Part shown: piece after piece, positions 35,685-44,747 of the stretch | Layout of the letters: each line of letters opens with the position of its first letter | How positions within the stretch are numbered: position 1 is the stretch's first letter | From: Paenibacillus sinopodophylli | GTDB taxonomy: Bacteria > Bacillota > Bacilli > Paenibacillales > Paenibacillaceae | Direction: 5' to 3' | NCBI RefSeq assembly: GCF_005930355.1 | Contig: NZ_VDBO01000001.1 | Span: 1,905,135-1,969,134, forward strand | Length of the DNA stretch: 64,000 nucleotides | The notes under the pieces: generated by a model | Database searches by the model: none | Told to the model about the DNA's origin: nothing | The model's input: the letters and a program-made list of their open reading frames with translations, nothing else | Program-made: the position numbers and the translations under genes

Positions 35685-37912
35685 TATGCGCCTCCCCCCT
35701 TCTCTACCGTGAATCGATTCGTGCTGTAATCGACGATAACGCGAGTACCGTCCTCATATACCGTCGCGAACCTCGATTCCGACAGCTTCTCATGATCCTT
35801 GATGGTTTGTGAGAAAACATGCGCAAGGGAATCGAAATCCGCATATTCCTTCCGAATACGCTCTGTCCACTTCTCATACTTGCTGCTGAATAAGTAGCTC
35901 GCTGAGGTATATTTCAGTGTTCTGGAATCCTCATGCGTCAGAAAGAAGGAAGGTATCGCGCCGTACTCAATGGCCTTCAAGAACTCGGCCTCGACATCAT
36001 TGCGCAAATTCCCGTCGCCGAACGAATAAGAAACGTAGCCATGCAGCGCAATTGGATAAAAGGGTACGGTCTCGTCAACCATGAAATCGTAGCTGGATTC
36101 CGATGGAAGCAACGCGATATAGTCCGTTTGTCCGACTGCATAATCATTCCCGCGGTACACGGCTGCTGAGCCGAGCGTCTTCTGCGTATAGGCGAGCAAA
36201 CCATCATACACGCTAATCGTATCCTCGCGGGTGGAGATGCCGGATGGGTCATAATCATGGAATACCATTTCGCCGAGGTAGTTGTACAACAGACCCGATA
36301 CACCCATTTCTTTCAGCTTGTCAATGGTCTGGTAAGCCATTGCAACGGTTCGCGCCGGCTTGCTGATGAACCATCCCTCATCGATGAATACCGTCTCATC
36401 AATACCCCGAATGCCGTTCGACTTGCCGGATAAATCAGAGTTCTCCGAATCAATCCAGACGAAATCGTCTTCGAACAGCACAGCGATGTCCTTCCCTTTC
36501 ATCTCAGCAATGAAATCCTTCGCTGCCGCTTCTCCGCCAAGTGATTCCTCGATCGGGAAACGGTCATACAGATCGTATTCACCTTGATTCTGCCAGCCGT
36601 AATAGACGACTTTCATGTTAGCGATGCCCTGCTCACGAAGGCTGTTTACGATCCGAGTCGCCTGCGCAAAGGTGGTTGCCGTCATATATTTGATTTTGCC
36701 GAAAGCTTCCGTATAGCTGCCGCCCATGATTTTCAAATATAGCGGCGTGTGCTCCACAGGCTTCAGCTTTTCCTTCAGCCTGCCTGTTTCCGTCAAATAA
36801 TCGCGGTAGGCCGTTGCCATCCCGACATAATCAGCGTTCTCATCATTCAGGAATCGATATTCGATCTCCCTGTCCGTTTGCAGCCGCTGCTTCTGCACAG
36901 CTTTCAGCGGCGCCGCAAGACGACTCATCCGGTACAAATATTCCTCGCGGTAAATTTGATTGGTGTAGACGTTGTACAAGCCGGACTTTAATCCTGGAGG
37001 CATTGCCGCGATATTAGCCGAAGCGCCTCCCTTGGTAAGCACAGCCATAAACGCATTGCTGCCTCGCTTCATTCCGAACACGGGATACGCGATATTTTCC
37101 CGCCGCTCACCTGAACGGCTCCAGTTCCCCGTATTCGTCAATTCAAGGCCATATACCTGATGGATGTAGCCTCTCGATACTCCTGCACGTTCACGATCGA
37201 AGCGAATCAGTCCGCCTGGGCCATCAGGTACGAAAATATAACCTTCATCTTCCGTTGATGCTGCCCCGAAGTAAGGAAGCAGATCGACCGTAAACACCGA
37301 ATACTCGCCATCCTCCTTGATGCCCGCGCTCGGAATCCGCGCTTTCAGCCCCTGTGGCGTAAGCTCATATTGAATCGTTAATCCCAGCTGCTTTTCGGTG
37401 AAAACATAACTGACCTGCAAGCCGCTGCCGTTTCTGATTAGCGTGGTTTGAACTTTCGGGTCTCCAGCGTTCAGCACCTCGCGAATCGTCTGATCCTTTC
37501 CTTGCGTCCGAACGTAAGTCAATACAAACGGAGATTTCAGATTAGCCAGCAGTACCCCCTTCACTGTTTCTGCGCTGAGCTGCTCCTCTGTAGGATTGCT
37601 GCTCCATCTGAATCCGGTTCGTTTGTCTACTAAGGCGATTTGTGTGCTGACGGAGTTGATATAAAGGGTAAAATGATCGTTTTGCAAGGCTTCGGCGAAG
37701 CCATCGTTCCCCGCCTGTGGCTTCCAAGCTTCCCCTTCATATAAAGGAGCCAAGCTGTCGGCAGGCTCCTCAATTCCGGCAAGCTCCATCGCCCTCACAG
37801 ACGACAGTTCATTGCCCTGTAGAAGGGCAATAGCCGTTACGATGGCAAGTAGAAGGAATAGAATTGCGACAAGCTTTACCCGAAGGGAAGTGCGCTTGAT
37901 GAACTCAACCAT
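35684..37912 (-). CDS. DUF5696 family membrane-anchored protein
   Basis: 742 residues. One N-terminal membrane anchor (VKLVAILFLLLAIVTAIALL), then a large extracytoplasmic region. The N-terminal third is beta-rich (FTLYINSVSTQIALVDKRTG; YELTPQGLKARIPSAGIKED); the C-terminal two thirds read like a TIM-barrel glycosidase-type fold (MKVVYYGWQNQGEYDLYD, FVWIDSENSDLSG, GVSGLLYNYLGEMVFHDYDP), matching the DUF5696 family of Paenibacillus-type bacteria. Members sit inside sugar ABC operons next to YIP1/NHL genes, as here, so a carbohydrate-processing role is likely but unproven. It overlaps the NHL-YIP1 gene by 8 bases. Start ATG at 37912 (MVEFIKRTSL). Confidence 0.85.
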   Translation of the reverse strand: MVEFIKRTSLRVKLVAILFLLLAIVTAIALLQGNELSSVRAMELAGIEEPADSLAPLYEGEAWKPQAGNDGFAEALQNDHFTLYINSVSTQIALVDKRTGFRWSSNPTEEQLSAETVKGVLLANLKSPFVLTYVRTQGKDQTIREVLNAGDPKVQTTLIRNGSGLQVSYVFTEKQLGLTIQYELTPQGLKARIPSAGIKEDGEYSVFTVDLLPYFGAASTEDEGYIFVPDGPGGLIRFDRERAGVSRGYIHQVYGLELTNTGNWSRSGERRENIAYPVFGMKRGSNAFMAVLTKGGASANIAAMPPGLKSGLYNVYTNQIYREEYLYRMSRLAAPLKAVQKQRLQTDREIEYRFLNDENADYVGMATAYRDYLTETGRLKEKLKPVEHTPLYLKIMGGSYTEAFGKIKYMTATTFAQATRIVNSLREQGIANMKVVYYGWQNQGEYDLYDRFPIEESLGGEAAAKDFIAEMKGKDIAVLFEDDFVWIDSENSDLSGKSNGIRGIDETVFIDEGWFISKPARTVAMAYQTIDKLKEMGVSGLLYNYLGEMVFHDYDPSGISTREDTISVYDGLLAYTQKTLGSAAVYRGNDYAVGQTDYIALLPSESSYDFMVDETVPFYPIALHGYVSYSFGDGNLRNDVEAEFLKAIEYGAIPSFFLTHEDSRTLKYTSASYLFSSKYEKWTERIRKEYADFDSLAHVFSQTIKDHEKLSESRFATVYEDGTRVIVDYSTNRFTVEKGGGA

Positions 37913-39920
37913 AGAAGGTTACCTCCTTGTAGAGCTGATAGAAGAAATCGTACAAATTGTAAGATAAGCCGAATACGAGGAACGCAAACAGCCATATCGT
38001 TCCGATCGTGAATACGGTAATCGCGATATTTTTGAGCGTCTCCAGAAAGTCAAAGTTATGGATGACCTGCGTCATGACGATGAGCATAACGCCCATCCAT
38101 AGAAACATGAGCGTATTCAACGAATCGACGATAACACGCTCGTCTAGCGTGACCAGATTAGACAGCAGCAACGTCGGAATGGAGAAGAACAAATACGGTG
38201 CAAGCGCATACGTGCTCCCTTGAATGACCTCCCTGAATTTCCCCTCGCCGTCCTTCACGCTGCAAACGAGATAATTCGCGATAATCCACGTCAGCCATGG
38301 AACTGCGAATAGACCGAGACTTCCCCACACATTAATTTGCGACAGCTCCACCGGGTTGAAGAGAAAGCCCGTCAGATAAATCGTCGCGAGCTTCACCGCA
38401 ATAACCGCTGCAAGAATGAAAGCCACAATCCAGAGCGAGACCTTCGCTTCCTTCAGCTTGTAGAAGCCTTGATAAGGATGAAGCATAACGAACCATAAGT
38501 TGCGCAGATCGCGAGTCGTACGCTCCCAGGATTCGGGTAACGGGCTTAGGATTAGCTGTTTTCGGATCGCTCTGCCGCCAAACCTCACAAGTAGCAGCAG
38601 TACAACCGCCCCTGCAACGAGCCACACAAAATGCTTTTGCAAATAATCAAGCCTGATTTCCCAAAAAGCCTTGGAATAGCCTTTCGTATCGAAGGCCGTC
38701 TTCAGAAAGGACAATGCTGCTTCATCATTATTTTCATGCAAGTAGACTTTGCCGAGTCCCTGAAAGACGCCGTTGTACATATCGTTGCGGGCATAGACAC
38801 GATCCCAATAAGGCTCGCTTTGCTCGTATTTGCCTGCCAAATAAAACGTGAGTGCCTGCATGACGTCATTCCCAAACTCTGTTCGAGTGAATTTGTGGAT
38901 CGTTCCCGTCCGACTGTCCGAAATCCATACGCCAAACTTCGAATCTACGCCAATGCTAGTCGGAAATCCGAGCACGCCGTATTGCTGCGTTTCGTTGTCG
39001 ATGAAGCCGAAGGCGAAGAGCGCTTCCGCATTCTGGTCATAAATGTTGACACGGCCCGAGTCCATATCCACGTTATACAAGAAACCGTTCGAGTCGCTGG
39101 CAACATCAACGATGCCATGCCCATTCACGAGCGTTTTGTTCTTGAAGGCATCAACGCCTCCTGCGTTCAGCTTGCGGATCGCACCTTGCCCGAAGCCTGC
39201 CGCTGTTGCCGTGAAAATAAATCCGTCTGAATCGAGTGCGACGTTAGAGATCGGACGAGGCAGACTCGCCAGCTCCTTTGCCAGCTGTTCTTTGTTAAGA
39301 ACGAGCTTCTTCAGCCAGTTAAGCACGGTTTGCTGCGCTTTATTGGCGCCGAAGTAGCCCATAAACTCGCCTTCCTCGTTCATGCGCAGCAAGCCCTGAT
39401 AAGAGGAATTTAGACTGACGTACATGACCCCTCGGCGATCAACGACCAGCTTAACAGGGACAAAATGCTCCGTCTCCAGAAAGGATGACGCAGGCTTCTT
39501 GTAATCGCGGATGAACTTGCCGTCCGCGCCGAACACGGCAATACGCTGATTACCCGAATCCGCCACGTAGATTAAACCATCTGGTGTTACGAACAAACCC
39601 TCGGGCGCGCTAAGCATGCTTTCTCCCTCTTCTGCACCGATGGAGAGCAGAAGTTCACCCTCTGGACTGAGCACAGCGATTGTATTCGCTCCTTTGTCCG
39701 CGACATATACCTTGTCGTCTGCTCCTACCTGCAGGTCAACCGGCTCTGAGAATCGCGGACTTCTTGTTTCTGCCGGGGCATACACCGGCTGAATACGGAG
39801 CCATGCCGATTGATTGCTGTCATAGTAAGAGGTGCGGTAAGGGAGCTCCGCATAAATGGCTTCCGGCGCGGCAAGCATACAGGTCGCCGCAAGAAGCAGG
39901 AATAGTAGAAATCTCTTCAT
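37905..39920 (-). CDS. NHL-repeat and YIP1-domain membrane protein
   Basis: 671 residues. Signal peptide (FLLFLLLAATCMLAAPEAIY), an outside NHL beta-propeller (repeats such as PVDLQVGADDKVYVADKGAN, APEGLFVTPDGLIYVADSGN, DSNGFLYNVDMDSGRVNIYD) to about residue 350, a tetratricopeptide-like helical stretch (YNGVFQGLGKVYLHENNDEA), one span (FVWLVAGAVVLLLLVRF) and a YIP1 domain with about five spans at 470-665. The propeller probably binds a polysaccharide or protein outside. The fused order NHL-TPR-YIP1 recurs next to DUF5696 and sugar permeases in this bacterial group, which implies a complex with the transporter. Start ATG at 39920. Confidence 0.85.
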   Translation of the reverse strand: MKRFLLFLLLAATCMLAAPEAIYAELPYRTSYYDSNQSAWLRIQPVYAPAETRSPRFSEPVDLQVGADDKVYVADKGANTIAVLSPEGELLLSIGAEEGESMLSAPEGLFVTPDGLIYVADSGNQRIAVFGADGKFIRDYKKPASSFLETEHFVPVKLVVDRRGVMYVSLNSSYQGLLRMNEEGEFMGYFGANKAQQTVLNWLKKLVLNKEQLAKELASLPRPISNVALDSDGFIFTATAAGFGQGAIRKLNAGGVDAFKNKTLVNGHGIVDVASDSNGFLYNVDMDSGRVNIYDQNAEALFAFGFIDNETQQYGVLGFPTSIGVDSKFGVWISDSRTGTIHKFTRTEFGNDVMQALTFYLAGKYEQSEPYWDRVYARNDMYNGVFQGLGKVYLHENNDEAALSFLKTAFDTKGYSKAFWEIRLDYLQKHFVWLVAGAVVLLLLVRFGGRAIRKQLILSPLPESWERTTRDLRNLWFVMLHPYQGFYKLKEAKVSLWIVAFILAAVIAVKLATIYLTGFLFNPVELSQINVWGSLGLFAVPWLTWIIANYLVCSVKDGEGKFREVIQGSTYALAPYLFFSIPTLLLSNLVTLDERVIVDSLNTLMFLWMGVMLIVMTQVIHNFDFLETLKNIAITVFTIGTIWLFAFLVFGLSYNLYDFFYQLYKEVTFYG

Positions 39921-39947
39921 CGTTACGACTTCCTTTGCTTAATGGAA

Positions 39948-40805
39948 TTACTTGATGCCGGAATGAACCATCGTCTCCAGCACTCTTCGCTGGAAGAGCA
40001 GGAAGATGATCAGGTTGGGCACGAACATGAGCAATCCGGCTGCTGCAGCCATGTTCTGACCCGCTACGCTGTTCTGGAGTCCGCTCAGCAAGCTGTTGAC
40101 ATAGAAGGCGAGCGTTCTCATCGTTTCCTCCTGCATGAACAGCGTCGAGGTTTCCACGTCGCCCCACACGCCTTGAAAAGTGAAGATCGAGATCGTTGCG
40201 ATAGCTGGCGTGGACAGCGGCAGAACGATTTTGGCAAATATACCTAAGTGGCTTGCACCATCAATCTTAGCTGCCTCCAGCAGCTCGCCTGGAATTTGCG
40301 AAATAAAGCCGACGAGCATAAACACTGCGATCGGAGAAGCCAGTGCGGGCAAAATATGACCGAAATACGTATTGTTGATGCCTAAGCCGCTTATGATCAA
40401 ATACCGAGGTATGCCCACCGTCTCCGGCGCGAACATCAAGGATAAAGTAATTAGCGCTAGGATCAGCTGCTTGAAATGGAATTGATATTTGGCAAGCACA
40501 TAGCCAGCCATCGTGCTCACGATAATAACGGTGCCAAGCGTCAAACCCGCTACGATGAGACTGTTGAACAAATACCTCGTGAACGGGACAGTTGCATTCG
40601 ACGCATGAAGAATGAGCGACTCGAAATTGCGCATCGTCGGATTCTGAACGAGAAACCGCGGCGGGAATAGGAACAGCTCATTTTGCGGCTTGAACGCATG
40701 GTTGAGAATGAAGATGATCGGCAGCGACATGAATGCGGCAAGCGCAGTAAAGATAGTTACCAGCATGACTTGGAACGGCGTTACACTGCGTAATTTCCGA
40801 AGCAT
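39948..40805 (-). CDS. Carbohydrate ABC transporter permease (MalG-type)
   Basis: 285 residues, six spans. EAA loop LLEAAKIDGASHLGIFAKIV then LPLSTPAIATISIFTFQGVW. Terminates RVLETMVHSGIK, the usual C terminus of this class. Starts 4 bases after the stop of the 40810 permease. First transporter of the operon. Confidence 0.92.
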   Translation of the reverse strand: MLRKLRSVTPFQVMLVTIFTALAAFMSLPIIFILNHAFKPQNELFLFPPRFLVQNPTMRNFESLILHASNATVPFTRYLFNSLIVAGLTLGTVIIVSTMAGYVLAKYQFHFKQLILALITLSLMFAPETVGIPRYLIISGLGINNTYFGHILPALASPIAVFMLVGFISQIPGELLEAAKIDGASHLGIFAKIVLPLSTPAIATISIFTFQGVWGDVETSTLFMQEETMRTLAFYVNSLLSGLQNSVAGQNMAAAAGLLMFVPNLIIFLLFQRRVLETMVHSGIK

Positions 40806-40809
40806 CGTT

Positions 40810-41784
40810 TTACAGCTCCTCCTTTGATCCGAACAGTCGGTAAGCGAATCTCATGGCGAAGTAGCTGAAAATAAGCAGCATGACCGAGACCGCAGAAGCA
40901 TAACCAAGCTCGAAGCGGATAAAAGCGTAATCGTCGATATGGTTGATGATCAAATGCCCTGAGTAAGACGGCGTAATCGCCATGCCCGTGAGTTGCGTCG
41001 AGATGCCGCCCGCCTTCAGCGTTCCGACAATCGACATAACCGCGCTGAACAGCATCTGTGGCTTCATTGACGGAATGGTAATGTAGAAAACCTCTTGCAG
41101 CCGACTGGAAATGCCGTCGATTCGCCCTGCCTCATACAGCTCCCGATTAACCGTCTGAAGACCAGCCAGCATCGCGAGAAAGCCCACACTGAAGCTTACC
41201 CATAGCGACACGATGATCATAATATTGAGCAAATACTTCGGGTCCTGAAGCCAGATGACAGGACTGTCAATCCAGCCCATGCCAAGCAGGAAGTTGTTGA
41301 AATAACCGACGCGGTCACCGCTGAAGGCGGCAATCCAAACGACCGACAAAGCCACTCCTCCCGCCATCGAAGGGGCATAGAACGCAAGCGTGTAATAATC
41401 GCGAATGCGGATCGGCAGCTGGTGAATAAGCCATGCGAACACAAAAGCCAGAATGTACCCGCCAGGCCCTACGATCAGCGCGAACAGAAACGTATTCGGA
41501 ATCGCCTTGGTCAGAAAAACAATATCCTGCGTGAACAGACTGATATAATTGGCAACCCCGATAAAATGCAGGGAGCCGAAGCCGTCATAGGACGTAAAGC
41601 CAAGCGTCGCTGCCATAACAACCGGAATAACGATAAAGAGCAGGAAGCAAATAAGGAAAGGCGCAAGAAACAGATAACAAAAGGCGTCGCGCCGTATTTC
41701 TCTCCAGAACCGGTTCCACTTCGCCCGTATGGCCGGAGATTTTGGCTTCGTCCGCTCTAGACTGGGAGCAAGCTGCGTATTCAT
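40810..41784 (-). CDS. Carbohydrate ABC transporter permease (MalF-type)
   Basis: Start set to ATG at 41784 (MNTQLAPSLER), which overlaps the upstream stop as ATGA and has GGGAGGT ten bases upstream; the frame is open to 41802. About 324 residues with six spans (FCYLFLAPFLICFLLFIVIP first). EAA loop YEAGRIDGISSRLQEVFYIT. Partner of permease 39948 and, presumably, of the 988-residue binding protein encoded upstream. Confidence 0.92.
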   Translation of the reverse strand: MNTQLAPSLERTKPKSPAIRAKWNRFWREIRRDAFCYLFLAPFLICFLLFIVIPVVMAATLGFTSYDGFGSLHFIGVANYISLFTQDIVFLTKAIPNTFLFALIVGPGGYILAFVFAWLIHQLPIRIRDYYTLAFYAPSMAGGVALSVVWIAAFSGDRVGYFNNFLLGMGWIDSPVIWLQDPKYLLNIMIIVSLWVSFSVGFLAMLAGLQTVNRELYEAGRIDGISSRLQEVFYITIPSMKPQMLFSAVMSIVGTLKAGGISTQLTGMAITPSYSGHLIINHIDDYAFIRFELGYASAVSVMLLIFSYFAMRFAYRLFGSKEEL

Positions 41785-44747
41785 TTCTGCGGTACCTCCC
41801 ATTCATAGGGTTTCGTAATTTGCGGAATGTCGAGGTCATCGCCGGGCTTTATGCCGAAGTTGTTTTGCCTCCGGTCCATCTCTCGCTGCAGTGACAGCTG
41901 TGCCTGCTCCAGCGACTCCTGTGCCGGAATGCCCTCCATTACGGTTCGGTTCCATGCAAATTCCATCTCGCGCGTTAGGAAATAATAGCCGGGCACATAA
42001 GGCATGTTCTTCGCCCACCTAGCCTGCTCTTGAAGCGCAGCCAAATCCTCGCTCGGCCAGGTTAATGCTTTCATCGCTTCCGTGTTGGCGGTATTCCAGC
42101 GGAATTCAATACCATAGAAGGATTCAACATCCTTTGCGTATTGCGACTGCACCTCCTCGGATGTCCACCATTCGAGAAACTTCCAAGCATCGTCCTTCCG
42201 CTCGCTTTTCTTCATCATCATCGCAGCAGAGATCCCTTGCGGCGACCATCTTGCTACCTCGCCATCCCCTTGCTTCACGCCTGGAAGCGGCGCAATTTTC
42301 CAATGCCCCGTTATTTCCGGAGCAGCAACCAGCAGCTGTACATACGTATTGAAATCCGAGATCCCAATCGGTATATCACCGTCACGGAAATGCTGGAAAA
42401 ATGCCGGGATATCAATAGGCAGATTATATTTGCGGTATAGCTCCGTCCAGCGGTTGAATGCCTGCTGACCGGCATCACTGGACAGCGTTCCCTTCAAACC
42501 ATCCGGCGTATAAGGCTCTGCCCCATTTTGGAAATAAAGGGTGGAGAAGTCGCTCTTCGGATAGTTCATGGTCATGCCGTTTTCTTGAAGCGTCGGCAGT
42601 ATGTCGAATACATCCTCCCAGGTGTCCGGCGCCTTAAGATGCAATCCCTCCAAAATATCGGTCCGATAGAAAAGCATCTGGAAGTTCTGAACCTCCGGCA
42701 ATCCATAAATGCCGCCGTCATAGCTAAGGGAACGGCTGACACCGGGGATAAACCGATCAAAAACAGCTTCGAAACCCGGAAATCCAGAAAGCTCCTGCGC
42801 GGCATCCCTCATCGCGAAGTCCGCTGGCGTCGATTCGCCTACGCCAAGCGCGATATCCGGAACATCGCCCGCGGCGTTGCCGAGAATGAGCATATTAGGA
42901 TTCGTCATAAGGTTAATGTTGACCTCAATACCCGTCCGCGGCGTGAAATCCTGATCGACCATCTCGCGCAGCAGCTCGACGTAATCACGCCCGCGCTGAA
43001 CCCAAATCGTGAGCGCTTCTTTGCGGTTATGCTTGCGCGTATCGTAATCCATATAGAAGGAACGTCCGAAATCGGCGATCGAATAAGGGATTCGAGACAA
43101 AGTGCTCGCTGTTTTTAGACCCGTCTCCGCTTTCGGCGTGCGAACGACAATGTAGTCGAGCATCAGAGGCTGCTGCGTCAATGTCGCCATCCAGGTTCCG
43201 ATATTATTCTGAATCGTTGAGAAATCATTGATTTTATTCGGTATTTCGTTAACATCCTCGAGCATTTTTTCAAGAATCGCGACGGAGCCTTTGATCGCTT
43301 CCGCCAAATCAGAATCCTTTTTGTTCAACCCGTTTATATAAGTGCGTATATCCGTCAGTTGGTTTACAAAGCCTGCCATCTTCTGCTCGACATCCGGTTC
43401 AAGCCTGCGCATATCCCATGTCCGCGTTGCATCGGTATTGGCATCAAAGCCCGACTTGCTGTAATTGCCCGTCAACAGCCGAATATGGCGATCGAATGCG
43501 GCCAATTGGCCAAGCGTTTCCTTTAACGCTAAATAGACTGGCTGCACCATCGAGGAGTCGACCGTCATTCGCAGCGTGTGTGCACCTTTTTCCAAATAGA
43601 AGCGAAATGGCGTTTCTGCCTCATCGGCAAGCGTATCGATAATAAATTCCTTTTCTGTCGGTATGCCGTAATGCAGCAGCTCTTGGAAAGGTATTTTACC
43701 GTCAATCGCAATGGTCCGATAAGCCTCGAAGCCGTTTCGATAGTTTTGGAACGTTTTGAGATCGATTTCATACCAGCCGTCATCCGGCACATTGAACGCC
43801 CATTCCACCCATTCTCCCGGCAGCCGCCAGCGTTGCCCGCCAAGCACGTTATAAGTGATGCGCCCCTTAGGATCAGGCGAAATGAATGGCTCCGACCAAA
43901 AATCTGTTTGAATCGCTAAGCTCGATTTCTGCTTGAACTGCTCCGCTTCAATGATGCTGTACCAGCCGGATCTATCTGATTGATCTGTTTGATTGGCTAC
44001 AACTGGATGTAAGCGCTTGTAGCTTTCATAGTCAGGTATAGCCGTCTTCGGCTTGAAGGCGATGGCACGAAGTGCCACCGGCTCTCTTATGCCAACCAAC
44101 CGCAAGCGGTGCTCGCCCTGCTCCAGATGATACAGGAGCGGCTCCGATGACGCCGAAAGCACGCCTGCTGCCTTCGCGCTCCAGCCCTCCAGCTCTTGCT
44201 GTGGAGGTCTAATCTGCTGACCGATTTCATTGCGGTCATAAGGAAATTTCGAATCCTTCCACAGACGTTCAAGCTCAATCCGACCCGATTCGACGAATGG
44301 ATATTGTCCATCAATTTGGACGCCGCGAACGACAGAAGCATTCCCGCCCGCAAGTGGCTTGTAATCGAGATGCAGCTCATACCAGCCAGACTTAGGCGCT
44401 TCGAATGTCCATTCGATCCAGCCCTTCTCATTCTCCCAGCGGATAGCGGCTTGCTCCTCTGCATCCGTATGAAGGAGCGATTCATCCGACGCACCTGTAT
44501 AGTCCGCAGGTGTAATCGTTATCGGCGGCAACGCTGCATCTACCGCTGCTGCTTCCGGGTGCTCAAGCATCAGCTTCGCATAAGGCAGCTCCGCCTGCTT
44601 GCTCTCGAAGGATAGCAGCTTCTCCGCACTGACCGAAGTCGCATGCAGGACCGGTTCATCTGCCGTTATCCAGCGCAAGCCTGTGAAGAGGAGCGCCAGC
44701 GCTAGAATCAATCGAAGCAAGGTGCTCAGCATCCTCATCCTCTTCAT
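41781..44747 (-). CDS. Sugar-binding protein with two N-terminal CBM-like domains
   Basis: 988 residues, about twice the usual binding-protein length. N-terminal hydrophobic signal/anchor (LLRLILALALLFTGLRWI), no lipobox. Two related beta-sandwich modules follow: residues about 90-235 (WIEWTFEAPKSGWYELHL) and about 265-410 (VEWAFNVPDDGWYEIDLKTF), both resembling carbohydrate-binding modules of the CBM6/CBM35 type. A helical spacer (about 420-530, GFVNQLTDIRTYINGLNKKD) leads to a family-1 solute-binding domain (about 550-940: IALGVGESTPADFAMRD, YGLPEVQNFQMLFYRTD, DAWKFLEWWTSEEVQSQYAK). It overlaps the ATPase gene by 4 bases. The CBMs may hold polymer near the transporter. Start ATG 44747 with GGAGG. 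Confidence 0.88.
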   Translation of the reverse strand: MKRMRMLSTLLRLILALALLFTGLRWITADEPVLHATSVSAEKLLSFESKQAELPYAKLMLEHPEAAAVDAALPPITITPADYTGASDESLLHTDAEEQAAIRWENEKGWIEWTFEAPKSGWYELHLDYKPLAGGNASVVRGVQIDGQYPFVESGRIELERLWKDSKFPYDRNEIGQQIRPPQQELEGWSAKAAGVLSASSEPLLYHLEQGEHRLRLVGIREPVALRAIAFKPKTAIPDYESYKRLHPVVANQTDQSDRSGWYSIIEAEQFKQKSSLAIQTDFWSEPFISPDPKGRITYNVLGGQRWRLPGEWVEWAFNVPDDGWYEIDLKTFQNYRNGFEAYRTIAIDGKIPFQELLHYGIPTEKEFIIDTLADEAETPFRFYLEKGAHTLRMTVDSSMVQPVYLALKETLGQLAAFDRHIRLLTGNYSKSGFDANTDATRTWDMRRLEPDVEQKMAGFVNQLTDIRTYINGLNKKDSDLAEAIKGSVAILEKMLEDVNEIPNKINDFSTIQNNIGTWMATLTQQPLMLDYIVVRTPKAETGLKTASTLSRIPYSIADFGRSFYMDYDTRKHNRKEALTIWVQRGRDYVELLREMVDQDFTPRTGIEVNINLMTNPNMLILGNAAGDVPDIALGVGESTPADFAMRDAAQELSGFPGFEAVFDRFIPGVSRSLSYDGGIYGLPEVQNFQMLFYRTDILEGLHLKAPDTWEDVFDILPTLQENGMTMNYPKSDFSTLYFQNGAEPYTPDGLKGTLSSDAGQQAFNRWTELYRKYNLPIDIPAFFQHFRDGDIPIGISDFNTYVQLLVAAPEITGHWKIAPLPGVKQGDGEVARWSPQGISAAMMMKKSERKDDAWKFLEWWTSEEVQSQYAKDVESFYGIEFRWNTANTEAMKALTWPSEDLAALQEQARWAKNMPYVPGYYFLTREMEFAWNRTVMEGIPAQESLEQAQLSLQREMDRRQNNFGIKPGDDLDIPQITKPYEWEVPQK

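Noticed and set aside
38631..39230. 199-codon plus-strand frame
   Set aside because: Antisense to the NHL-YIP1 gene, no translation signal.
42528..43118. 196-codon plus-strand frame
   Set aside because: Antisense to the 988-residue binding protein; composition typical of a shadow frame.
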